From contig CAZJOD010000037.1 of the NCBI GenBank assembly GCA_964547525.1, forward strand, positions 1 through 26,556: a stretch of DNA of 26,556 bases. The letters run 5' to 3'. The notes below the pieces were generated by a model. It saw nothing but the letters and a program-made list of their open reading frames with translations, searched no databases and was not told the origin of the DNA. Position 1 is the first letter of the stretch, and each line of letters opens with the position of its first letter. This document shows positions 6,194 through 15,109 of the stretch, one piece after another. This DNA is from CAZJOD01 sp964547525. Its GTDB lineage: Bacteria > Bacillota > Clostridia > JAAYHZ01. Both the position numbers and the translations under genes were made by a program.

Positions 6194-8929
6194 TTATAGA
6201 ATTTTCGGCAAAAAAACCATAGCTGATATTACAATAATTATTAAAACCACTCCGATACGAATTTTTCTATTTGATATTGCTGCAAAAAACAGGGCGACGG
6301 CTAATACTATAATTATAACCGGAGTTAATAGTCTTCTATTATGTCTAAACATACTACCAATATCTCCGGTGTTTACAATTTGAGTTTTAAATTCTTGAAA
6401 TGTGTCGACAAAATAAAATTTCCATATGTCCAATTGGTTTCCCGGGCTTCTTTTATAAAATGTCTGTTTGTTAAAGGTGTCGTCATTTAATGGTTCGGTT
6501 AAACCGGTTTTTATATTTAATATGCTTTTATTCTTAACCGATATTATTTCGGTGGTAATGTCTTGTTCATGTAATGAAATAAAAGCTTCTCCTGACAGAC
6601 ATGCTATTTTAGGTTCCACTTCGGTATATACCAGGCAAGATGAATTTTGTAATGAAATTTTATGACTACCCGCACTACATGTAAAAAATATAACATTACG
6701 AATTGATTTTCCGGTATTTTTAACATACACATTTCCTTTTTTTATATGTCCGTATATAATACCGTCACAATAACCGCCGGGTGTAAAGGAAGAATATTCA
6801 TCCAAAAACACTTCACTTACTAATAACGAATCAAGGTATATCTGTACTATAGCTTTCCCTTCATATGTATTGATCGAGTTGTCATTATCTATTATATATG
6901 GAAGTTTAATATTCGGTGAATCCAAATTTATTCCGCTTGTATCGGTAGGTCCGCTTACTGTTACTGTTCCGGAAACTTTTGATACTAAAACCTTCATATG
7001 GCGAAGTCGACCCGGTGTAATGTCTTGAGATAAGTACATAAGAATATCCGAATGCACTTCTTCGGTTTTTAAGATCGCCGAAACAGAACCGGCCAGGTCC
7101 TCCGAGTGAGCTAATTGCCAATATGTTTTATGCTCAACTCCGTTCATGTAAGCTGATTCTAATGACACAACCCCGTCTCCTTCCATAAAAAAGGGTTTCC
7201 CTGAGTAAGCCGACAAGTTGGCATATTGAATCATAGCATTGATATGACCTGCATAATACTCACCGCTATTAAGTTTATTTAAAAAGTCACTACCCTTTTC
7301 AAGTTGCTTTTTCAAAGTAGTGTTCATTCCGTCCCATCTTTTGGTATTGAGTTGATTCTCATTAAAACCGTGATTAGGGACGGCTACTAATATTAATTTA
7401 CGAACGTTATTACGGTAAAGTGCCGATGTATTAATATAATTTCTAACTGTAACACCTGATACACCATATGCAATAACATCGGTTGCCGACATTTTTATAC
7501 CCATATGATTCCATTGGTCTATAATGGTTTGTAAATAAGCCGCTGTTTTTTCGCCGGTTATTTCAAAAGGATCATTAAAACCTTCGTCATTATATTGATA
7601 TACAGCGAAATTCTTACTTTTTAAGTAATCGGCAAGCGGGTCGGTTTCCCGCAAATCTTTATCAGTGGATGCCATGATTATTACAGGTGGTTTATAAACT
7701 TTTAAATCAATGGTCAAATTTACAGGCACTCCGTTATCAGGAGAATATTTAAATTCCAAGTGAACACTTTTGTAATATATACTTGTGCCCGAAATAGTCT
7801 CATTTTCCAGCTCCCCATCTATGTATTTCGGCGGAAAATATTCTAACTCGATTGTATCACCAGGGTTTCGTATTTTTTTATTCTGTAAAAAATTGCGGCT
7901 TTTAATTTTTCCGATTTCAGGCTGTAATATTTCTAAAGTACCGTTATTCATTCCTGAAAGGTGTAATTTTATTTTTATTGTTTGATAGCCGTCTGATACT
8001 ACACCCTTGTATAGTATATCGTTGAGTTTATTGTATTCGGTTTCTATTCCGGTTACCAAAACCGGAATTTCAATATCTTTAATATAATCACCACATATTA
8101 TAGTATAATAATACTTACTCTCTTCAGGATCGGGCATAAATATTGAAAACTCGGCTGATCCTGTACCAAATAGCTTAGTATCTATTTGTTTATTGGTTTT
8201 GGTATTTAGTAAAATAAACTTTTCCAGCGGTTTTTTCCCCTTATAATTATCCGGATTAAATACAGTCACTTTAATTGTTACCGTATCGCTTTGATCAGAA
8301 AAACATGAGGGGGTATAAAGGACTTCCATATATGTTCTGCCGGTGTTTTTCGCATCTTGAACCGAAACTTGACCTAACGCTTTGCTTAATGCAATAATTA
8401 TCGTTTCGGCGTCAGTTGACATTGATAGGGGGTAGGATAAAACAATTAGATAGTTGTATTGTGTTAATGCGACTGTCAACAAGTCTTCACCGTCAATTGA
8501 ATACTTCAATAATTTACAGGGTATTTCAGTTATGTATATATCCTCTTTTTTTACATTAAAATTTCTGCCTAAAACCAAACCCGATACACCGGCTAAATGC
8601 TTTGAGTATCCATCACTAAAGTATTCTATTGATTTTTGGGCTTCTTCATCATCATAAAAAGATATTACTTCTATACCTATTGAACCGAGTTTCGAAACGG
8701 CATCACATTCATATCCGTAATACGGTTTATTTATATCTTTTCCGGAAAGGCCGTATCTGATTAAAATATCGTTTATACTTACTTCATCCTTTTTATTTAC
8801 AGAATTCTCGACTTTAAAATTACCCGGTATCGAATTTTTTATCACTTCCGCAACCCCGGTGGATTCATTTTTGCCCCATCCGGTTAAAGTGAGAATTATT
8901 GTCAAAACTAAAAATAATACTCTTTTCAT
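6194..8929 (-). CDS. Exported, membrane-anchored lipase-like protein with degenerate active site
   Basis: The 911 residues begin with a signal sequence (MKRVLFLVLTIILTLTGWGKNE) that looks like a lipoprotein signal, but Trp18 (TGG, 8878-8876) stands where the lipobox Cys would be. Residues about 30-410 are beta-rich with no family I recognise. Residues about 414-620 resemble an alpha/beta-hydrolase of the PGAP1/triacylglycerol-lipase type: PPVIIMAS, then DVIAYGVSGVTVRNYI where lipases have DVIAHSMGGLVARYYI, then VRKLILVAVPNHG, GDGVVSLES (Asp585) and LAHSEDL (His608). The nucleophile Ser is replaced by Gly489; Ser491 is two positions off. Two membrane segments lie at about 869-886 and 891-907. 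So the bulk is outside the cell, anchored at the end. Hydrolase activity is doubtful. AAGGAGTG precedes ATG 8929. Confidence 0.8.
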   Translation of the reverse strand: MKRVLFLVLTIILTLTGWGKNESTGVAEVIKNSIPGNFKVENSVNKKDEVSINDILIRYGLSGKDINKPYYGYECDAVSKLGSIGIEVISFYDDEEAQKSIEYFSDGYSKHLAGVSGLVLGRNFNVKKEDIYITEIPCKLLKYSIDGEDLLTVALTQYNYLIVLSYPLSMSTDAETIIIALSKALGQVSVQDAKNTGRTYMEVLYTPSCFSDQSDTVTIKVTVFNPDNYKGKKPLEKFILLNTKTNKQIDTKLFGTGSAEFSIFMPDPEESKYYYTIICGDYIKDIEIPVLVTGIETEYNKLNDILYKGVVSDGYQTIKIKLHLSGMNNGTLEILQPEIGKIKSRNFLQNKKIRNPGDTIELEYFPPKYIDGELENETISGTSIYYKSVHLEFKYSPDNGVPVNLTIDLKVYKPPVIIMASTDKDLRETDPLADYLKSKNFAVYQYNDEGFNDPFEITGEKTAAYLQTIIDQWNHMGIKMSATDVIAYGVSGVTVRNYINTSALYRNNVRKLILVAVPNHGFNENQLNTKRWDGMNTTLKKQLEKGSDFLNKLNSGEYYAGHINAMIQYANLSAYSGKPFFMEGDGVVSLESAYMNGVEHKTYWQLAHSEDLAGSVSAILKTEEVHSDILMYLSQDITPGRLRHMKVLVSKVSGTVTVSGPTDTSGINLDSPNIKLPYIIDNDNSINTYEGKAIVQIYLDSLLVSEVFLDEYSSFTPGGYCDGIIYGHIKKGNVYVKNTGKSIRNVIFFTCSAGSHKISLQNSSCLVYTEVEPKIACLSGEAFISLHEQDITTEIISVKNKSILNIKTGLTEPLNDDTFNKQTFYKRSPGNQLDIWKFYFVDTFQEFKTQIVNTGDIGSMFRHNRRLLTPVIIIVLAVALFFAAISNRKIRIGVVLIIIVISAMVFLPKIL

Positions 8930-9090
8930 TGTTTACACTCCTTGAAGCAAATATAACTTTCATCATAAGTCCTATAAATATTGCTATTATAATATTATAA
9001 ACATACCTCGGTTTGCTTTAACACACTATAGAGCAATTATACCATATAATAATATATTCAAGCATAATTTTACTTAATTCCATAATATAC

Positions 9091-10272
9091 TCACATTGCT
9101 TCAACATTATTTTTTCCTGACAGATGTTTTCTCGCCCACACTAAAAAAATGCTAATTGGTATGATTGGAACTAAAGGAAGAATTAACAACCCTTTTTTTA
9201 TGTCGGATGTAATATCCGCCACATATCCGCAGAATACGGGAAACAACATGCTGCCCGAACTTGCAAAGGCGGTAAAAAGGCCTGCAAGCATTCCTTTTTT
9301 ATTCGGATACATTTTACCGGCTAACGCAATTGTTATTGGAAAAAACGGTGACATAAACATTCCTGCAAAAATAAACGCTACCATGCTGACAATGGGATTG
9401 CGTGCAAAAAGGGTTATAAAACCCGCCACACAAGTTCCACACATGCCTATTATTAAAATTCTGTCATATCCGGCTTTTTCTGAAATAATACTGCATATGA
9501 ACCGGCCTAGCATCACTCCACCGTTAGAGAATGCCAATACCGACGAAGCCACCAATGAAGTTACCGCAAACTTATATTCCATAAATGTATTTATCCATGT
9601 TTTAAATGCATTTGTACTACCGACCATAATAAGCATCATAAAACATAAATAAATTATAATGCCGTCAATACCTCGCTTACGAACAGCAGCCGACTTGTTC
9701 TTAACTGTATGTATCTGATCAAATTTTAAGATCATAATAACCGCCAAAACAAAAATTCCAACAAAAGCAATAAATAAAAACGGAAATTTCCAATTATCAT
9801 ATTTTTGAATTAATAAACCGTATACAAGAGGTCCTATCATTCCCCCGGCACCAAAAGACATATGTAAGAGATTTAAAACACCTCCCGGTTTTTCCGGATA
9901 CAAATCTATCATCATACCGTTAGCCGCACCATCCATAAACGCGTGACCTATACCGAATAGAATCATACATAAATAAAAAGTAATCCCATACGGCACAAAT
10001 CCTATTATTGCCGCACCTAACAAAATTGCAGTCGTACCAAGCCTTAAAACATTTGCCCGTGATCTGTTGTCGGCTATAATACCCGCCGGAATAACAGCTA
10101 TTAATCGTGCACCGGAGACGATTGTTGCAGCAAGACCTAACCCTACCAATGAAACGTTTAACCTTGTTTTCATCAAAGGAATTACAGGAGCTAAAACGGT
10201 ATTCATCATGCCGGATAGAAAAAACGTTAGGAGAATACCTGTGGTTTTCCAAATCCTTCTATTTTTTGACAT
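9091..10272 (-). CDS. Major facilitator superfamily transporter
   Basis: This 393-residue integral membrane protein has about 12 hydrophobic segments, in the usual range for the superfamily. Residues about 55-75 carry the loop 2-3 signature region (SGARLIAVIPAGIIADNRSRANVLRLG). The second half starts near GIDGIIIYLCFMMLIMVGSTNAFKTWINTFMEY. Its pattern (FGAGGMIGPLVYGLLIQKYDNWKFPF) recalls FucP/YfkF-like sugar or drug carriers, but the substrate cannot be told. The frame is open to 10326; I chose ATG 10272 because GAGAGG lies four bases upstream. It stands alone and is divergent from the SleB-type gene. A sugar role would suit the isomerase-like gene nearby, but that is speculation. Confidence 0.88.
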   Translation of the reverse strand: MSKNRRIWKTTGILLTFFLSGMMNTVLAPVIPLMKTRLNVSLVGLGLAATIVSGARLIAVIPAGIIADNRSRANVLRLGTTAILLGAAIIGFVPYGITFYLCMILFGIGHAFMDGAANGMMIDLYPEKPGGVLNLLHMSFGAGGMIGPLVYGLLIQKYDNWKFPFLFIAFVGIFVLAVIMILKFDQIHTVKNKSAAVRKRGIDGIIIYLCFMMLIMVGSTNAFKTWINTFMEYKFAVTSLVASSVLAFSNGGVMLGRFICSIISEKAGYDRILIIGMCGTCVAGFITLFARNPIVSMVAFIFAGMFMSPFFPITIALAGKMYPNKKGMLAGLFTAFASSGSMLFPVFCGYVADITSDIKKGLLILPLVPIIPISIFLVWARKHLSGKNNVEAM

Positions 10273-10299
10273 AAAACCTCTCAACAAGTTTTTTAATAC

Positions 10300-10326
10300 A
10301 TTATAGCATATCATAATAATCTTCAA
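10300..10326 (-). promoter_or_regulatory. Candidate promoter of the MFS gene
   Basis: TATAAT (10305-10300) is a perfect -10 box on the minus strand, 28 bases before the chosen ATG. TTGAAG (10326-10321) is the best -35 box (4 of 6), but the 15-base spacer is short. Confidence 0.4.
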
Positions 10327-10434
10327 CCAAAGTTTTCATTTAGTCTAAAAATGATTTAACGATAAAAATAATAAACCGGTTTCACGTCTAAATTTAGAAA
10401 AATTGCATGTAGGAGCATTACCATTTATTACACC

Positions 10435-10463
10435 TTGAAAGGAATGTACCGGTATATTATAAT
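10435..10463 (+). promoter_or_regulatory. Sigma-A promoter of the LysM/SleB gene
   Basis: TTGAAA (10435-10440, 5 of 6), a 17-base spacer and TATAAT (10458-10463, perfect) lie 33 bases before ATG 10497. This vegetative-type promoter suggests the hydrolase is not restricted to sporulating cells. Confidence 0.75.
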
Positions 10464-10496
10464 GTTATAAACAATTATATTTATAGGTGAACAAAA

Positions 10497-11447
10497 ATGA
10501 AAAAAAAGTACATATTGCTTATGTCATTAGTGTTTACACTACTTTTTACATCCGGTGTAAGTGCAAGTCCGTTTCGGTATTATACCGTAAAAGAAGGTGA
10601 CAGTTTATACAAACTGTCCAAGCAATTCGGTGTGACAGTTGATTATTTAATAAATGCTAATAATCTAAACTCCTCGGTCATTAAGGCCGGTTCTTCTTTG
10701 ATCATAGGTCAAAATGACAATGCGGTAAAAATAACGGTTAACAATCAACCTGTCAACTCATCCGCAGGATTTATTCAGGACGGACGAACCTTGGTTCCGA
10801 TACGTTTTGTCAGTGAAATGCTAGGCGCTGAAGTAGATTGGTTGCCTACGGAACAATGTGCGGTGGTTATATTCAATCAAAAAGCTTTTTTATTCAAATC
10901 CAATTCCAAAAACGTCTATATTAATGGTGCATATAAATCAATTGATGTTCCGGCGAAGAATATTAACGGGAGAATTTATGTTCCTCTAAGATTCATAGCG
11001 GAGAATCATAATATAAGTGTTGAGTGGGACGGTACCTCTAAAACCGTTCATTTGATCAATAACAAATCATCCGAATTAACCCGAAAGTATACCGATGAGG
11101 ATGTATATTGGCTCGCTCGTGTTATATATTCCGAATCGGAAGATCAACCGTTACACGGTCAATTGGCGGTGGGAGCGGTAGTCATGAACAGAGTCGCATC
11201 ACCTTTATTTCCGAACACCGTTAAAGACGTAATTTTTCAACACAAACAATTTACACCTGTAATGAACGGAACTATATATAAAACACCTCCCGCACAATAC
11301 TACTCAATAGCAAAAATGGTTTTAAACGGTTATAATGTCGATAAAAATACATTATTCTTTTTAAACCCGGTTAAGTCTACAAGCTTTTGGATAGTTAATA
11401 ACAGAAATTATATTATGACCATAGGAGACCACGATTTTTACAGATAA
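10497..11447 (+). CDS. Secreted LysM / stalk-domain / SleB-type cell-wall hydrolase
   Basis: The 316 residues form four parts. Residues 1-24 are a signal peptide ending at GVSAS. Residues 28-71 are one LysM domain (YYTVKEGDSLYKLSKQFGV...AGSSLII), which binds peptidoglycan glycan. Residues about 78-188 are a copper-amine-oxidase-N-like stalk domain with its paired signatures DGRTLVPIRFVSEMLGAEVDW and NGRIYVPLRFIAENHNISVEW. Residues about 200-316 are a SleB/Hydrolase_2 domain (LARVIYSESEDQPLHGQLAVGAVVMNRV); Glu213 is in the place of the catalytic glutamate. SleB-type enzymes are lytic transglycosylases that open spore cortex or cell wall. AGGTG precedes the ATG. The stalk domain in place of a second wall-binding domain is typical of Clostridia. 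Wall target and timing are inferred. Confidence 0.92.
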   Translation: MKKKYILLMSLVFTLLFTSGVSASPFRYYTVKEGDSLYKLSKQFGVTVDYLINANNLNSSVIKAGSSLIIGQNDNAVKITVNNQPVNSSAGFIQDGRTLVPIRFVSEMLGAEVDWLPTEQCAVVIFNQKAFLFKSNSKNVYINGAYKSIDVPAKNINGRIYVPLRFIAENHNISVEWDGTSKTVHLINNKSSELTRKYTDEDVYWLARVIYSESEDQPLHGQLAVGAVVMNRVASPLFPNTVKDVIFQHKQFTPVMNGTIYKTPPAQYYSIAKMVLNGYNVDKNTLFFLNPVKSTSFWIVNNRNYIMTIGDHDFYR

Positions 11448-11483
11448 ACTGATATATCATAATTTGTAAACAACATAATAAAG

Positions 11484-11535
11484 AAAAGGGCTGTTGCACT
11501 AAATTTAAAATATATAGTGAGCAGCCTCTTTTTTT
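11484..11535. terminator. Bidirectional terminator between convergent genes
   Basis: AAAAGGGCTGTTGCACTA (11484-11501) pairs imperfectly with TAGTGAGCAGCCTCTTTT (11515-11532), with a few mismatches and a 13-base loop, followed by T to 11535. It lies between the SleB-type gene (+, ends 11447) and the isomerase-like gene (-, ends 11545) and can serve both. The plus direction, with the longer T run, looks stronger. Confidence 0.75.
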
Positions 11536-11544
11536 GATATTTTT

Positions 11545-13026
11545 TTAAGCAAAAGGATTTTCGGTAGGATAACGCTCCCATTTAGGTTGATTATATGAAA
11601 TATCTGTTATTCCCAGTAATTTTACCGCGTCGAACAAAGTTTTACCTATATGTGCAAATCCCACCGCCGAATGATGTGGAAATTGTTTTTCCAATAATAC
11701 ATGTCTGTAAAAACGGTGCATCTCTTTAACACCTATTATTCCTATACCACCAAAAGAACATGGATCCACACCTAATATTTCACCATGGGCCGCATAACTT
11801 TTTAGTTTGCAATCCGATGACGACTGTAATCTGAACAATGTTACGGGACCTTCTTTTAAAGAACCGTCCAAACAACCTCTTGACATATAAGGTTCTTTAT
11901 CTCCTTCCAATAAACGATGCATTATTAATTGGTAGCTCATGACAGGTTTATTAACAAAACATGCCGGTGTGTTTCCGCAGTGGAAACCCATGAACAATTC
12001 ATTTGCCGCATAATCATAGGTACCTTTAATATATTTTTGATACATATCCGCAGGGACGGTATTATTTATATCCAAAAGTGTGGGTGGTATCATGCTTGCA
12101 CAAACAAGCATATATTCACTTAACGCTCCGTAAATATCGGTTTCACAAGATATTGGTATCCCACGGCTTGCAAACCTTCCGTTTATGTAACAAGGAACGA
12201 AATGAAACTGTGTTTGAAATGCAGGCCAGCATTTATTTGCAAATACAACATGTTCACATGCACCTTTGTTAGCTTCCATCAGATCGATGAGAGTCAACTC
12301 ATATTGTGCCAACTTAACCGCCAAATCCGGATAAACTGTTCTTCCTTCCAGTTCTTCTTCGTATTCTTTTATTAATGCGGGAATTCTTGTATCATCTTTA
12401 TGTTTATTATATGCTTCGAATAAATCAAGCTCCGAATTTTCCATTATTTCAACCCCTAAATCATATAAAGGTTGAATAGGTGCGTTACATGCAAGAAAAT
12501 CTTGAGGTCTAGGTCCGTATGAAATAATTTTTAAGTTTTTAACACCAATTATTATTCTCGCTACAGCCTGAAACTCTTTTATCATATCTGCAACTTCGTC
12601 TTTAGTACCTACCGGATATTCCGGTAAGTAAACCCGAGTGTTTCTGAGCTTTAGATTATATGACGCACTTAACATACCACAATAAGCATCACCTCTATCG
12701 TTTGAGAGAACGGATATATTTTCTTCGGAGGCTGCGACAAACATGACCGGACCGTTAAAACGTTGTGCTAACATAGTTTCCGGTCCTTCGGGTCCGAAGT
12801 TACCAAGGTATACCGTTAACGCGTTGACACCCATTTGTTGTAATTCTTTTAACACCTCGACTGTATCTTTTTCATTTTCAATGACTTTTTCTATATTGAC
12901 AATATCAATTCCTTTTTTCTTACACGAATCAACCACCGCATTTCTTCTGTTTCTCGACAGTGTTAAAGGAAAACAATCCCTACTTACTGCAACAATGGCA
13001 TTTTTTATAACAGGTACGTTTTTCAT
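11545..13026 (-). CDS. L-fucose/L-arabinose isomerase-family protein
   Basis: The 493-residue protein has the overall layout of the L-fucose isomerase superfamily: an N-terminal Rossmann-like part (NALTVYLGNFGPEGPETMLAQRF, VMFVAASEE), a middle domain (CWPAFQTQF, CETDIYGALSEYM) and a C-terminal beta domain. These enzymes convert an aldose to a ketose with a divalent metal in the cytoplasm. Glu and Asp in CETDIYGA are candidate metal ligands, though I cannot confirm alignment. I chose ATG 13026 because GGGAGG ends seven bases before it; ATG 13032 is only one base away. It is alone, with a good promoter at 13062-13090, and no kinase or aldolase is next to it. Substrate unknown; it may not be a fucose enzyme. 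Confidence 0.82.
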   Translation of the reverse strand: MKNVPVIKNAIVAVSRDCFPLTLSRNRRNAVVDSCKKKGIDIVNIEKVIENEKDTVEVLKELQQMGVNALTVYLGNFGPEGPETMLAQRFNGPVMFVAASEENISVLSNDRGDAYCGMLSASYNLKLRNTRVYLPEYPVGTKDEVADMIKEFQAVARIIIGVKNLKIISYGPRPQDFLACNAPIQPLYDLGVEIMENSELDLFEAYNKHKDDTRIPALIKEYEEELEGRTVYPDLAVKLAQYELTLIDLMEANKGACEHVVFANKCWPAFQTQFHFVPCYINGRFASRGIPISCETDIYGALSEYMLVCASMIPPTLLDINNTVPADMYQKYIKGTYDYAANELFMGFHCGNTPACFVNKPVMSYQLIMHRLLEGDKEPYMSRGCLDGSLKEGPVTLFRLQSSSDCKLKSYAAHGEILGVDPCSFGGIGIIGVKEMHRFYRHVLLEKQFPHHSAVGFAHIGKTLFDAVKLLGITDISYNQPKWERYPTENPFA

Positions 13027-13061
13027 TTTCATTCCTCCCGTTTACATTATGGTTTAGGCTT

Positions 13062-13090
13062 ATTTTATCATGTAAGATTTATGTTCTCAA
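13062..13090 (-). promoter_or_regulatory. Sigma-A promoter of the isomerase-like gene
   Basis: On the minus strand TTGAGA (13090-13085, 5 of 6), a 17-base spacer and TAAAAT (13067-13062, 5 of 6) lie 35 bases before the chosen ATG. Confidence 0.7.
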
Positions 13091-13205
13091 GTTATTTTCT
13101 TAAGTTACAAGGTTCAATTACCTAAAATTACACCTTAAACAAAACATTTAAATATATATTTCCATACAGGTGTCAATGCTATAATCCAAACGATATTATT
13201 CGAGT

Positions 13206-13234
13206 TTGACAAATACGTCCGGATTGAATAGAAT
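13206..13234 (+). promoter_or_regulatory. Sigma-A promoter of tatD
   Basis: TTGACA (13206-13211, perfect), a 17-base spacer and TAGAAT (13229-13234, 5 of 6). Transcription should start near 13241, which rules out the upstream ATG at 13240 and supports ATG 13267 as the start of tatD. Confidence 0.8.
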
Positions 13235-13266
13235 AAGCAATGCAAAATAAGTTATACGAGGTTATT

Positions 13267-14040
13267 ATGTTTATTGATGTTCATGCACATTATGATGATG
13301 AAAAGTTTACGAAAGATATTCATGAAGTCTTAACCGGACTCAAAGAAAAAAATATAAATACTGTTATCAATGCGGGAACAAATGCGGTTTCTTCGCAGAA
13401 ATCTATCGATCTGGCCAAGAAATACGATTTTCTTTATGGGTGTTGCGGAATTCATCCTCATGATTCTCATAGCTATAAAGATGATTTGCCTGTAATAGAA
13501 AAATTACTGACAAATGAAAAATGTGTAGCTATAGGCGAAACCGGCTTGGATTATTACTATGAAAATACTCCTAGAGACATTCAACAAGAATCTTTCAGAG
13601 CACATATGGAGCTTGCCGTAAAGTATAAATTACCTATAGTGATCCATAATAGAGATTCCACAAGGGACTGCATTGACATAATAAAAGAATATAAACAATT
13701 ATCAGTACAAGGCCTTTTTCACTGCTTTTCCGGGGGGCCTGAAACTGCTAAAACTGTTCTTGATATCGGATATTATATCTCTATAGGCGGTCCGGTAACT
13801 TTCAAAAACGCCCGTAAAACAATAGAGACGGTAAAATACGTACCTTTAGACAGACTGTTGACCGAAACCGATTGCCCTTATCTTTCACCCGAACCGAAAA
13901 GAGGGACACGTAACGATTCCGGTAACATACCGTTAATAGTAAAAAAAATAGCTGAGATAAAATGTTTAAGTGAAGATACGGTCATTAATACGGTTTTACT
14001 AAATGCAAGAAATTTATTTAATAAGATCAATATTAAATAA
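13267..14040 (+). CDS. tatD: TatD-family metal-dependent deoxyribonuclease
   Basis: TatD enzymes are TIM-barrel metallohydrolases that remove nucleotides from DNA ends in the cytoplasm. The 257 residues are the usual length. The expected metal ligands are all present: His6 and His8 (DVHAHYDD), Glu91 (GETGLDYYY), His127 (IHNRD), His152 (FHCFSGG) and Asp202 (TETDCPYLSP). The ATG at 13267 follows GAGG by five bases; the in-frame ATG at 13240 would fall at or before the predicted transcription start. In many Firmicutes this gene follows metG, but here it stands alone under a strong promoter between two minus-strand genes. Confidence 0.95.
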   Translation: MFIDVHAHYDDEKFTKDIHEVLTGLKEKNINTVINAGTNAVSSQKSIDLAKKYDFLYGCCGIHPHDSHSYKDDLPVIEKLLTNEKCVAIGETGLDYYYENTPRDIQQESFRAHMELAVKYKLPIVIHNRDSTRDCIDIIKEYKQLSVQGLFHCFSGGPETAKTVLDIGYYISIGGPVTFKNARKTIETVKYVPLDRLLTETDCPYLSPEPKRGTRNDSGNIPLIVKKIAEIKCLSEDTVINTVLLNARNLFNKINIK

Positions 14041-14102
14041 TGTTTATTTGTGCCAAATAATAAATTTTAAAATATGGAAAATAAATTCTTTAAATTAAAA
14101 CT

Positions 14103-14141
14103 CCGTACCCTATTAAAAATCAATATGTTAATAGAGTACGG
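14103..14141. terminator. Hairpin between convergent tatD and transketolase genes
   Basis: CCGTAC (14103-14108) pairs with GTACGG (14136-14141), and CTATTAA (14110-14116) with TTAATAG (14128-14134), with one mismatch between them: a 13-bp stem with an 11-base loop. No long T run follows on either strand, so termination strength is uncertain. Confidence 0.55.
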
Positions 14142-14158
14142 ATGTATGAAATTCAAAT

Positions 14159-15109
14159 TTATTTTTTCATTTTTAAAACATTAATAGCTTGGTCAACAAT
14201 TTTTTCCGGAGTCAATCCGTAAATCTCAAACAGTTCTTCCGGTTTTCCCGATTTACCGAAAGTATCATTGACTGCTACCGCTTGCAAAGGAACAGGATAA
14301 TTTTGTACCAGCACTTCGGATACCGCTCCGGTCAAACCGCCTATAATGCTGTGTTCTTCCGCTGTTACGATAGCTTTGGTTTCTTTTGCCGCACGTATGA
14401 TAATATCTTTATCAATCGGCTTAACCGTATGAATATTAACAACTCTTGCGTCAATCCCTTTTGATTTTAACATTTCCGCCGCTTCTAAAGCTTTATAAAC
14501 CATTAATCCGGTTGCTATAATGGTTACATCCGAACCGTCTTTTAATTGAACACCTTTACCAAGTTCAAAGTTGTAGCTTTCCGCGTCATTAACTTCCGGT
14601 AATGATAACCTACCTAATCTTAGGTAGACAGGGCCTTTCAATTCTATTGCCGCTTTTACGGCTTCCCTTGTTTCAATTCCGTCACAAGGGCTTATAACCG
14701 TCATGTTCGGTAAACTTCTCATAATAGCCATATCTTCTACTGTTTGATGAGAAGCACCGTCTTCTCCAACCGATATACCCGCATGAGTAGCACCGATTTT
14801 AACATTTAACGCAGGATAACATATAGAATTTCTTATTTGTTCACAAGCTCTCATAGATGCAAAAATCGCAAAGGTACTAGCAAAAACCGTTTTACCACAA
14901 GTTGCAAAACCTGCCGCTATAGCCATCATATTAGCTTCCGCTATACCTATGTTATAAAATCTTTCCGGATATACTTTTAAAAAGCTGTCGGTTTTTGTAG
15001 ATTTCGATAAGTCCGCATCTAAAACAATTATATCGGGATTATTACCAAATTCTGCTAATGCATTGCCGTATGCTTCTCTGGTAGCCACCTTTTTTACCAT
15101 ATCATTCAC
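14159..15109 (-). CDS. Transketolase, C-terminal subunit
   Basis: This is the pyrimidine-binding plus C-terminal half of a split transketolase, which moves two-carbon units between sugar phosphates in the non-oxidative pentose phosphate pathway. The 316 residues include MVKKVATREAYGNALAEFG, DADLSKSTKT, the region FYNIGIAEANMMAIAAGFA with the Glu that activates thiamine diphosphate, and GEDGASHQTVEDMAIMRSLPN. The C-terminal domain has VVNIHTVKPID and TAEEHSIIGGLTGAVSE. The start overlaps the stop of the N-terminal subunit by eight bases, so the two are co-translated and should form one enzyme. The split arrangement is normal in Clostridia and archaea and is not a frameshift. Confidence 0.95.
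   Translation of the reverse strand: MNDMVKKVATREAYGNALAEFGNNPDIIVLDADLSKSTKTDSFLKVYPERFYNIGIAEANMMAIAAGFATCGKTVFASTFAIFASMRACEQIRNSICYPALNVKIGATHAGISVGEDGASHQTVEDMAIMRSLPNMTVISPCDGIETREAVKAAIELKGPVYLRLGRLSLPEVNDAESYNFELGKGVQLKDGSDVTIIATGLMVYKALEAAEMLKSKGIDARVVNIHTVKPIDKDIIIRAAKETKAIVTAEEHSIIGGLTGAVSEVLVQNYPVPLQAVAVNDTFGKSGKPEELFEIYGLTPEKIVDQAINVLKMKK

Noticed and set aside
9149..9652. 167-codon plus-strand frame
   Set aside because: Antisense shadow of the MFS transporter; the minus-strand protein has a full set of membrane segments.
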